Assembly (NCBI GenBank): GCA_029204225.1 | Contig: CM055094.1 | Span: forward strand, 20,751,407 to 20,815,406 | DNA length: 64,000 bases | Source of the DNA: Diphasiastrum complanatum | Taxonomy: Eukaryota > Streptophyta > Lycopodiopsida > Lycopodiales > Lycopodiaceae | Direction: 5' to 3' | In this document: positions 11,191-20,596 of the stretch, one piece after another | How the letters are laid out: each line of letters begins with the position of its first letter | Position numbering within the stretch: position 1 is the stretch's first letter | Program-made: the position numbers and the translations under genes | Notes under the pieces: model-generated | Seen by the model: only the letters and a program-made list of their open reading frames with translations | What the model was told of the DNA's origin: nothing | The model's database searches: none

Positions 11191-11995
11191 AGGTCTCTCC
11201 TTTTGTCATATTTGGAGAGATATGTACAACCGATAGTTGGGTTAAAGGTAATTGTAATATTCAGAAAGTTCACCAAATTACATGTGTTGTCGTTTCCGTC
11301 TATCTAAAGGTATTCCAGGGGATAGATCCAAAAAGGATTGTCAGGTGTTCTTGGTCGAGTCTTGTTTAGGAAACGTCCAACCGTATGATTATTGATAAAG
11401 CATATATCGTCAATGTACCTGAACGAATATTTGAAGTCGTTTATAAATTTAATCTGCCCTAATCTTGCAAGCCTCTTAATAAACTGCATTTCAAAAAAAG
11501 AAAGGCACCAGTTATAAGACATTGGTCAATGTGAAAAGCCCATTGGTATTCCCCCGACCTGTCGCCAAGTATGATCCCCAAGTCAAATAATGCAATTGTC
11601 TATCAAATAGGAATTCCAAATGCATAAGGTATTCTTGCGGTCTATAGTACTCCATTCATATGAACCTGTATTTTTTGAAGCCCATTTAAAATCATTGGTT
11701 CCAGATATTCGTTTGTATTTGAGCAATTTGATTTTGGCAATCTTAAATGCCGAACAAATCATTTTAGTCATAATAGTTTTCAAATCGTCAATCCCGTTCA
11801 AAGGAATATTTCTTTTTTGGGGGTAACCTAATTCTTTGCTTGCTGGTTTTTTGAGTTTGTAATGCAATTTCAGGCTGAAATTTTCAGCACACAAGGCTTG
11901 TAGGAGGGCGAGTTCCTACATCCATCTAATGTGTGGTTTCGACCCATTTTGGTGCTGATTTTTTAGATTTGATGCTTGCTATTTTTTGTGTCTTT
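11191..11995 (-). pseudogene. Reverse transcriptase relic, module R copy 2
   Basis: This is nearly identical to 8641-9470 and carries the same YIDD block (near 11403-11417), GIPMG block and in-frame TGA before motif 4. It reads about 30 codons further at the C-terminal side (KYDKRRDLPFRFLQYIHL, ending in a region with SNRP and NSYN), which supports the family assignment. The shared stop means copies 1 and 2 were duplicated after inactivation. Confidence 0.6.
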
Positions 11996-12750
11996 TAGGG
12001 CACATTTAGGGTTTGAAAAAAATTATCTTCTTGGCTGGGTTTTATGGCAAGAGATTTGAGCCCACCTATATATATATAGAGATCTCTAGGTCCACTCAAG
12101 CCTACGTGGCACATGGCCCAGTTGACTTGACATACAAGGTTATGGTAGGCCTACATGGCTTGCCACATGGCAACCCTCAAGCCTGCATGATTTGCCATGT
12201 GGTAGTGTGCGATAGGCTTCGAAAATAGCAGACCACGTAGGCAGAGCCTAGTTGGCTTGCCAGCCTATGATGGGCCTACGTGGCTTGCCACGTGGCTAAC
12301 CCCAATCCTGCATGATTTGCCACATGGCAGTCATACGTGACTTGACACGTGGGAACCTATGACAGCCTTGGTCGATCGCAGGCCTATGTGGCCTGCTACA
12401 CAAGTCTATTGTAGGCCATGTGGTAAACCACACAAGCCTATGGTAGGACTATGTGGTTGGCTACCTGGCAGTTTATGAGCCCCCTCTTTCTCTCTCTAGG
12501 TCCACTCAGGCCTACGTGGCAAAGTCTGGATGGCTTGCAACACAAGCCTATGTTAGACCTACGTGTTTGCAAACCCTAACTTGCAAGGCTTGCCACGAGG
12601 TGGACCTACATGGTTTTCCATGTGGCAGGCCTACGTGGCTTTCCATGTGGTAGCTTGCGAGATCCACCTCTTTCTCTCTCTAGATCCACTCAAGCCTACG
12701 TGGTAGAGCCTGGTTGGCTTGCGACACAAGCCTATGGCAAGCCTATGTAA
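11996..12750. repeat. TA microsatellite and CCACGTGG-type minisatellite, copy 2
   Basis: Tandem counterpart of 9471-10240, with a shorter TA run (about 12068-12078) and one internal deletion (the GCAGACCTACGTGGC segment after ATTTGCCATGTG is missing). Confidence 0.85.
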
Positions 12751-13440
12751 AAATCTTGTTTATTGATTCCCTATCAGTCTATCGTTTCTTCTCTTTAAGA
12801 TCTATTACAGTTTGCCACGTTCTTGGTTGGGTTTCACTTCTGCTCATTACCAAGCTTCACGAGTTTCTTATGAATTAGTCCTCTCGATTTATTACCCACT
12901 CAGGCAAAGAAATCTCATCGTGTTGTAGTTATATCCAACCTGTCACAGGATACTCGGGCAAAGTTCACTCCTGAGTTGTACTCACATTACTTGAAAACAT
13001 GCAAGTCATGATGCTCATAAATGGATTAGCCTATTACTCGGATGAACACCTAACAAATTCCTACTCCTATTTGCTGCAAAATTGAATGAAATAGATCCTT
13101 CTGAATGAAACTAATCTAACATGCAACAAACAGAATCAAGAAACAGGAAACAAAAAGCTAAATTAGAAAGCATTTCAAAGAACAAGAATCAAGAAACACA
13201 CATTTCTTGATTAGTCAGGCCATCATATGGTGGCCTTCTTCTGATTGCAGGGCTACGTTGGAATTGAATTTTATAGGATCCAACCCTCAATCCCAAAAAC
13301 ACTCCTAATTCATAAGGAATGCCATGGATTGATAATCGGCACTTTCTCAAAAGCATACGTCAACACTAGACCTAGTAGTTGTAGCCTCAACTCGTCATAT
13401 ATTGACCTTTCTGAAATACCTGGAATCACCGGCCATTGTA
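12751..13440. other. Module R non-coding tail, copy 2
   Basis: Matches 10241-10940. It ends abruptly near 13440, where sequence otherwise found upstream of the H3-like genes begins (AATCCCCCGGAATGGAC). Confidence 0.6.
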
Positions 13441-13885
13441 CAATCCCCCGGAATGGACCTATATAGGAGAAAAAAGTTGGCACGTGTGAATCCCAATGAC
13501 ACATGGCCCAGTCAGTAGCTGACATGCGGAACCACACGTTTGTATACGCATGTGTGAAACTGCACGTTTGAATCAACACGTGTGGGTACCCACATGGGGA
13601 CACGTGGCCGAATGGATCAGCGACATGTGTTCTTGCACGTACCATCTCGCACGTGTGGTCACGTGGCCCAATCAGTACCTGACGTGTGGGACCACACTTT
13701 TGTATCCACATGTGTGAAACTTGCACATGTGGCCATGTGGTTGAATGGTCTGGTGACATGTGTTCTGGCACGTGTTAGCTTGCACGTGTGGGCACGTGGC
13801 CGAATGGCAAATTGACGTGTATTGTAGCATGTGTGGTCTCACACGTGTGGACGGTTGTATTACGTGCCATAGATCTGATCCGCTG
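13441..13885. promoter_or_regulatory. ACGT (G-box) array, copy 1
   Basis: After a 35-bp remnant of the H3 leader comes about 390 bp with nine CACGTG hexamers and many CATGTG or ACGTG variants. Two tandem units of about 160 bp are visible, beginning at the CACATGGCCCAGTCAG and CACGTGGCCCAATCAG motifs (13503 and 13663). G-boxes are known plant bZIP and bHLH binding sites. Activity here is inferred only from density. The H3-like gene itself is missing from this copy. Confidence 0.65.
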
Positions 13886-13927
13886 TTGGATCGACGAGTG
13901 TACGGCTTGGGTTTTATTGGTTCTAGC

Positions 13928-13935
13928 TATATAAA
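13928..13935 (+). promoter_or_regulatory. TATA box, plus strand, next to the ACGT array
   Basis: TATATAAA sits about 45 bp beyond the array and is conserved at 27151, 48201 and 57954. It faces the 3' end of family A, so any transcript would be antisense to that family. Confidence 0.45.
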
Positions 13936-13949
13936 TGTTGTTTGATCAG

Positions 13950-15568
13950 TTAAAACATTTCGCTAAGTTTTGGATTTTCACTCCCTGTAGCTCTTGGTGT
14001 GTGAACCGAATACCATTCCACCTTAAAATCACCTATTCTAGGAACATTGAGTGGTGTGTCGCTCATATGATTCTTAATTATCTCTGGATATTCTGTTTTA
14101 CGAAAAATCCAAAATAGAATTTCATGCTCTTCTTTAAAACCTATTTGAAACACAAAATCATGAACTATTTTAAGATAATTGAACTCAGACATATAATAAC
14201 AAAACAATATTAGCTTAAAACACAAAGCCATTAATTCTCGAAATGAATTAGTTGCTAGTACTCAATAGAATAGATTTAAACTTGGAAAGCTCCAACCACC
14301 AAATATTATTTTCGGACTGCACACTAAAATTAAGACTCTCCGAGTTTATCGTATTGCTTAATGTTCCATTCATAAGTGTAACACTAACCCTTACCAGCTT
14401 TTGTCCCTTTATTTCTTCTGATTCATCTAACTTGGAGAACTAATATCATTTTTCAACACTTTCATTTGTGATTCCATAAAACTTTACAATAAATCTCAGT
14501 AAATGATTCACATCTACAAACATATTGTTGGTAGAATCATATGACAAAGTGCCATGTTTTGAGTTATAAATTTCATTGATATGGTAAGGAATACCAATGA
14601 TGTTTTGCAAACCCATGTTTAACACATCCCTCTCTAATTCGATTTGAAAGGGCCGGGGAATAGGAGATTGTTTTATATGACCTTGTCCAAATGCCTCTTT
14701 GATAATTTTAAGCATTGTGTCATATGCATCCCTGCTAATACCAGAATAATCACATGCTCCTTGTATCAATTTTCGGTCAATGATCTTGCCGACTTCGCCC
14801 ATAAGGGCCTCTGCAATCTTGGACTTGATTCGAGAATATCGTTGATTTCCAAGTAGACTTGTCGTTGATTTGGCTGTAAGTACTGCACTCAAAGACTTTC
14901 CAATCATGTCCTTGTCTTTCAGATTTTCATTGGTGACTAAAACTAATCTGCAAAATAAAAATCATATTTAGAAAAAAAACTATTTACAACCATTGATGTG
15001 CTAGATGAAACAAAACACATGAATAGTTTAAAACATAATCTTATTTGAAAGCATACATTCTTTTTTTCCGTTCACCCCCACTTGTTGAGAGCTCATCAAT
15101 ACTTTTTAAAATAACTCTTTTTCGCTTATTGTTCAGTATTTTCTTCCGTAATGTGTTTACTTCTACATTTATTTAACAATATGAGGTACGCAATGTTTGT
15201 ACAACTAGTTTCATATTGTCAGTTTCTTGGTTAAGGTTTAATATAATATCTTGCAAACAAGATTTATCTATCTTCAAGATTTCATTCTCTTCTTTTGTTT
15301 GCAAAAAAAGAGTTTTTTTTTCTCGGTAGTCAGTAAGCAAACCATTCAACATATTTTCCAAAAAGTGGATTTTTTCATTGAATTACTAATGCTATAACTT
15401 TTCAATCTTTCACAATAACCCAATAGACCATTGTGTCCTTCACACAAAAACAGTATGAGTTGTGTGACCGATCTAAAATTTGGATGTTGCATTGAGCTTG
15501 GATCGATTGGATACAAACTTCCATCAACCCATAGATCACAATGTTTCCTGTCTTTCGTCCTTTGGTGA
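13950..15568 (-). pseudogene. Family A copy 1 (unrecognised protein)
   Basis: I do not recognise this protein. Reading the minus strand from 15568, segments include CDLWVDGSLYPIDP, a Lys/Glu-rich probable coiled coil (15173-15361), DYSGISRDAYDTMLKIIKEAF and HGTLSYDSTNNMFVDVNHLL (in 14446-14907), and a C-terminal part ending SENPKLSEMF with its stop at 13950. The exon joins found in copy 2 apply here, but the splice donor is mutated from GT to AT (reading CAAATAAG, near 15053). One frameshift lies near 15360. The N-terminal 30 codons are replaced by family D sequence at 15569. Confidence 0.55.
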
Positions 15569-15805
15569 GCATATCCTTGCAACTTTGCGATAATAGATGG
15601 CTCATTCTCTTCTCATAAGGAATGTCATACATCAATCAATAATTTTTGGGAACTGAGTTCCGATTCTCGCGATCCTACAATCTGGCTACAACACAAGTTC
15701 TGCCAGTTTCTGATGACTGTCATGGGCCAAAGGTTTGAGCAAGATCCACAATTTTCCATCAATCCCAACAAAGCGGTCCTTCACATGGAGGAAACCAGGA
15801 TCTAT
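15569..15805 (+). pseudogene. Family D fragment fused to family A
   Basis: The plus strand matches the middle of family D (CNFAIIDGSFSSQKEC-like, compare 42960-43190). It joins family A head to head at about 15568, where both parents share the bases GAGC or AGC. It ends near 15805, where module E starts after a deletion of the D C-terminus seen at 43190-43440. Confidence 0.6.
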
Positions 15806-16087
15806 TTACTAACATTTGTTGATTGGAGCTTTTAAGATTGACCATTATAGTCATCTAGGGCCAATGTATATGGCACTCAACTGCTAATCTATCTCTCCAC
15901 TGCTTTTGAAATGTCCACTTTAGTTCATAATCTAAGATCTAGATATACCTTCTTCTCGTTGTGTATATATATATGTTCTCATCGTTGATATTTGATTTAA
16001 TGTATTAAATGACCATTGAATGCTCATCAAATCAAATTCAACAATAATTAGGTTACACGTATTCTGTTCAAAAAATATTCAGACACA

Positions 16088-16300
16088 ATGAAAATATCAT
16101 ATCGACAAGAGGGAACATATCACGGCAAAAGGACTAGACAGAAATTGTTTGTTAGTGATCATCCATCCAAAGTAGGTGCACCATTTCCAGATTCTAATGT
16201 TACTCCAAGCCTTTTTGTGAGACTACTAATATTTTTGGAAAACACATGTTCTTCATATTCCAAGCATGCTCAGCATACCTCCAAGCACATAGCAAAGTAA
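16088..16300 (+). CDS. 70-codon ORF of module E, unrecognised
   Basis: The frame begins MKISYRQEGTYHGK and ends HTSKHIAK. It is intact in all three direct copies of module E (also 43731-43943 and 54773-54985), with only two residue differences in this copy. Surrounding non-coding DNA is about as conserved, so the open frame alone does not prove it is translated. It has no signal peptide or membrane segment and no motif I recognise. Confidence 0.25.
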   Translation: MKISYRQEGTYHGKRTRQKLFVSDHPSKVGAPFPDSNVTPSLFVRLLIFLENTCSSYSKHAQHTSKHIAK

Positions 16301-16904
16301 ACCGTGCATCTTCTTTCCTTGCCCTACTTGTTGGTCTTCATCTCGTATGGTAAGTACTCGAGCCTTGATTGTTCCTTTGAATAAGAGCTTTTTGCTATAG
16401 TTTCAAGAGAGAGGCTTCCTGGGAAAGGGTCAACTTGGGAGTAGCTTAATATACCGATGTCATTTCAAATCATGATAGCTTCATGGCTGTCACTCAAAAT
16501 AATAGTGAATTGTTTGGTCACTTGGGGTAGCTTGATATGTAGCTAGGCAACTAAACAACAAATCACCTCTAGATGGCTTCACAAGCTTGTCTAACTCATT
16601 CTTATAATTACTATCATTGTGTCTAACTTGCCAAATGCTAGGTGTAAAAGTATTTGACAAATGCATAACTCTTTACTCTCCAAGTCGTAAGACTTACCAA
16701 GTGTTGTTTGTAGCTCATACTAGATGCTTTGAGAATAATGTTATTGGTTATATTAAGAATTGGGGGGGGGGGGGGGGGGAGTTATCGCAAAGCGATCTTG
16801 CCAAAAACTAGGTGAAAAAGTGTTTGACATATTTCTAACTCTTTACTCTCCAAGTGTTGTTTTTAGCTCATAGTACATGCTTTGAGAATAATGGTACTGG
16901 TTAT

Positions 16905-17015
16905 ATTAATTTGGGGGGGTTGCAAAGAATCGAACTTGAGTGTACAAGCCCAACTAAAGTGCAGACACCAACTCACCACACATGGGAAGATCATTAAATT
17001 TGAATTTGAAGAAAA
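16905..17015 (-). repeat. tRNA-like segment, left arm of a module E inverted repeat
   Basis: The minus strand reads TGAGTTGGTGTCTGCACT, then CACTCAAGTTCGATTCTTTG, which resemble an A box and B box. The reverse complement of this segment, including its flank AAATTTAACGATCTTCCCAT, recurs at 24866-24985. It is probably an old tRNA-derived or foldback sequence and not a working tRNA. Confidence 0.45.
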
Positions 17016-17548
17016 ATCAAAATTAAAAAAAAATGAAAAACTATTTCTCCTTAGAGGCATTGTGGTCATCATCTAGACGAGCTGTGCTTGCTTGAATCAA
17101 TAGAAACAAAGAAAATAATAATAACGAGTTTTCATCCTATTAATGCACCAATAATATATAAATATAATTGAATTAAATGGGAAGATTATACTATTTATCG
17201 CTTCATTTAAACATTGATCTACTCATTTCAATGATTTCGTTCAAATTCAAATTTCAATGGTTTGTGAAGTATGAATGAATGCAATGTAACTTGCATATGT
17301 TTGGAACATAGCATAGATTCATTATATGCTTTTTAACTATATGTTATTTAGTTGTGTAACAAGGAATAAGCATTTTTTTTAACAAATTTTCAGTTTGTTT
17401 TTGGAAACCCTAGATTACAACATTTTAATATATTAACAAAAATGACTTAATTTGCATGAACAACTTTGAGTTTTGAAAATCCTAGATTACAGCTTCATTC
17501 AATCTTCAAATTTCCAAGCTCGTTCAAACTTCAATGAAATATAATTCA

Positions 17549-18203
17549 TGTGAAAATTGTCAACATTTCCTAGCTAGTTTGAGGCCTAAATTGGCTAAAA
17601 TTGTAAATAGTTTTGGTTCTGGAGTTTCACACGTGTGAACCAGGCCACAATGTTTTTATTTACTGTATTTTTTCAGTATGATGAAGTGTCAAACTTCATA
17701 CCCTTCAAAATGAGACCATTTTGATGTATTTTGGTCATATAAGCCATTTTTAGCTATTTTTCCTATATAGGGAATATCTAGGGTCAAGTACCTTCTAGAG
17801 AGAGGAGAGAGAGTCATCTTCCTCATCCATAAATAGTAGGGAAGTCATGGAAAACAGGTTGGAGAAACCTTTTGTATGCTTCATTGAGATCAATAGATCA
17901 TTGTCATTGTTTCTTCCTCCATTGAGAGCATTGTTGTGTGTATTGTCTTCAAGCTATTGTGTATGATCTTAGGTGCTTTCCAAAAGTGGTAGGCTGATGT
18001 ATTATGGACTGTATAATGCTATTTTGGGCCGCACTTGATGTTTATGGAAGTTTCCATTTGTGATAAATGCTTTTTGATCAAGTTCTTTGCATTCTAGGTA
18101 GCATAGAATGTGTTGCCAATTCCTAGCTTATGTAGTTTGGAGTGCAAGCATTCAAGCCAATGATCTTGGAGTTTAGATCCACTTAGGATCTGTATTTTTC
18201 ACA
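17549..18203 (+). repeat. 5' LTR of the copia element
   Basis: It starts TGTGAAAATTG and ends TTTTTCACA directly before the primer site. A 14-bp perfect palindrome TTCACACGTGTGAA (17626-17639) with a G-box core lies in the promoter part, and a TATATAGG motif follows near 17773. Confidence 0.97.
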
Positions 18204-18215
18204 TGGTATCAGAGC
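18204..18215 (+). other. Primer binding site, initiator-Met tRNA type
   Basis: TGGTATCAGAGC immediately follows the 5' LTR. This is the standard primer site of plant Ty1/copia elements, complementary to the 3' end of initiator methionyl-tRNA. Confidence 0.95.
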
Positions 18216-19375
18216 TGGTTGGCTTCTATTTACAGTAAGTATTCCATTTTTGGTGATATTTGGATGTTTGATCAAGTTCTAGCATGATTTTGCATTGCTT
18301 TGTTGATCAAATCTTACTAACCTTTGTTTTGTGAGTTGAACTTGTGGATCAAAAGCATATTTCAGGTCTATTGAAGATCAGAGGCTGAAAAGAAACTATT
18401 TTGGATCAGATCATAACACCTAATCATTTGTGATTGTGAGGCTTGTGCATATTCAATACTAACAATGTTCTTTTCAATCCTATTGTTGACAATCTCCATT
18501 CTTGGATGAACACTCTCCTTAAGTGGATGAAACTTCTCCTTAAGTGGATGACAAATGCTCTTTTGAGTGAGTTGTAATTCTCCTAAAGGCTGAGCAAAGC
18601 TCCCATTTGGATGAAAGATCCCCTTTTTTGGGTGAACATATTGTAAGCTCCATTGTGAAGAGCATATTGTAAAGATTGTCATCAATTTTGGCATAAATTT
18701 TGGTGTACTTTGTTGAGCATGTAAGTAACTCTCCTTATGTAATTTGATTGGAGCATTTGCTGGAAGGTGTTAACCATTATGCAAGTGTGTTTTCAGGTTC
18801 TTAACAGGTTGAGGAACATTCTCATGTGAAGTGATCTTAGATCTACATCTAAACACCAAGATTTGACAAGATAGTGAAGCTAGTCTTGTGATTCACTAAG
18901 TGTGCTCATTCATTCACCTCTAAATCTTGTATTTATCACTTGCTGGAGTTTATAAACTTCTAGAAGTGTGGTTTACATGTGGTTTTACAGGTTGAATCAA
19001 TATCTTAGTGTGTTGATCATATGTTGATCAAGTTTGTTCATTACTAGGTAATCTTGGCATCCTAGTTTTGGGTATTTTCTAAGAATGCAAGTAACTCTTC
19101 ACACCATAACTTGATTTGGTCACTTGCTGGAAAGTTTGAGAGCTTAAGCAAGAGTGTGTTCAGGTTGGTTTGATTTTGTAATCCATTCTTAGTGTGTGCA
19201 AAGTGTTGCATGTGTTTCAATCTTCCTTTCTATGCTTGGAAACCATCTAGGTTCAAGATAGAAGTGTTTTAGGGTCCTAAATCTTCATAGATCTCTTTAT
19301 CTATCATTTGTTGAGAGAAAAGTGAGTGCTAAGTGCTGTAGGACAGAACCTAAAAGTTGAAGAAACATTAGAATC
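18216..19375 (+). other. Untranslated leader of the copia element
   Basis: About 1.16 kb separates the primer site from the gag start. A 108-codon minus-strand frame (18368-18694) has no supporting motif. Several loosely repeated segments (for example GTAACTCT...TTGATTTGG...CACTTGCTGG near 18725, 18930 and 19090) suggest old tandem duplications within the leader. Confidence 0.8.
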
Positions 19376-20596
19376 ATGGCTTCCAATGGTGGGATCATGC
19401 TAGAGTCTAGTGAAAGGTTGAGTTCATCAAACTACTCTACTTGGAAAGTGAGGATGGAGTCCTTACTTGAGTTGAATGAACTCATGGACATAGTTGCAGA
19501 AATTGAAGAGAGACCTCTCACACTTCAAGAGCAACAAAGGTTTGATAAGAAGGCCAAAAGGGCTCTTCATATCATTAAAATGAATGTTACAAATGAACTT
19601 CTCAAGGAAGTTGGAAAGTGTCAAAGTGCAAGTGAGGCATGGAATGCCTTAAAGAAGCTCTTTGAATCAAAGTCCACATCTAGGGTATTGACCCTAAGGA
19701 GACAAATATTTTCTAGTAGGCAAAGAGAGGGTGAAAGTGCTCATGCATTTATCTTGAGAGTTAAGTCCCTAAGTGATGATTTAGCATGCATTGATGAGAA
19801 CATAAAAGATGGTGAAATAGTCCAAGTTATGTTGAATGGTTTGCTAAATGAACATGCTAACCTTGTGCAAAGTTTTGCCATTCAAAGAGTCTTGCCAAGT
19901 GTGGTTGACTTGCAAGAAATCTTATTGGCTGAAGAACATAGGTTGCAATCAAAGCTTGATGGTGCATCCTTGCAAGGTGGAGGTGAAGAGGCTTTCTTCA
20001 CAAAAGGCAAATTCAAGGGCAAAGGTAAAGGCAAAGGGAAATGGTCCAAAGGTGGTAACTTTGATCATGATGATCACTCTTCCTCTTCCTCTTCTACTAA
20101 GAACAATAAGTCAAAGTTCAAGTGCTTTTATTGTGGGATAAAAGGTCATTTTGCAAATGAATGTTATAAGAAGAAAAGAGAGCAAGGAGAGAGGCAAGGA
20201 AATCTTACAATAGATGAGGAAGAACATAACACATGTGAATCACTTGTTATGACTTCAAGTTTGTTAGCCAACATAGATGATAATGATCCTTGGTGGATTG
20301 ATAGTGGAGCCTCATCTCACATGACAAGACATAAGGAATACTTTACATCCTTATTGTCTTATGAGGGAGAAGGTAACATCATCTACACTGCAAATGATGG
20401 TCAATGTGACATCAAAGGCATAGGCACTATTCCTATTTCCCTTTCAACAAATAGGAAAGCAAATCTTGAAAATGTTTTGTACATTCCTTCAATCACTAAG
20501 AATTTGCTTAGTGTAAGTCAAATGATTGACAAAGGACTTGATGTGGAGTTCATTGGAGATGCATGTTTGATAAGTAAATGTGGATCCTCAAGGTAG
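19376..20596 (+). CDS. Copia Gag and protease, 406 codons
   Basis: The start follows AGAATC and gives a gag N-terminus (SSNYSTWKVRMESLLELNEL) of the UBN2 copia type. A Lys/Gly-rich basic stretch (around residues 210-225) precedes a CCHC zinc knuckle CFYCGIKGHFANEC with ligands C250, C253, H258 and C263. The aspartic protease active site is WWIDSGASSH with Asp309. The frame stops at 20594-20596, about 90 residues past the active site, while the homologous continuation is one base out of phase from about 20574. Gag packages element RNA and the protease processes the polyprotein. The short overlap could be a programmed frameshift, but in most copia families this region is one frame, so a disabling indel is more likely. 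Confidence 0.93.
   Translation: MASNGGIMLESSERLSSSNYSTWKVRMESLLELNELMDIVAEIEERPLTLQEQQRFDKKAKRALHIIKMNVTNELLKEVGKCQSASEAWNALKKLFESKSTSRVLTLRRQIFSSRQREGESAHAFILRVKSLSDDLACIDENIKDGEIVQVMLNGLLNEHANLVQSFAIQRVLPSVVDLQEILLAEEHRLQSKLDGASLQGGGEEAFFTKGKFKGKGKGKGKWSKGGNFDHDDHSSSSSSTKNNKSKFKCFYCGIKGHFANECYKKKREQGERQGNLTIDEEEHNTCESLVMTSSLLANIDDNDPWWIDSGASSHMTRHKEYFTSLLSYEGEGNIIYTANDGQCDIKGIGTIPISLSTNRKANLENVLYIPSITKNLLSVSQMIDKGLDVEFIGDACLISKCGSSR

Larger units (their letters stand above)
15806..17543 (+). repeat. Module E copy 1, left part, with a G18 run (16762-16779)
   Basis: This matches 43440-45176 and 54500-55848 in direct orientation. It is AT-rich and mostly non-coding, apart from one 70-codon frame and a tRNA-like segment annotated separately. 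The copia element at 17549 interrupts it. Confidence 0.8.

Noticed and set aside
13935-14117. Plus-strand 60-codon frame repeated at 27158 and 48208
   Set aside because: It is the antisense of the family A C-terminus, which explains its conservation.
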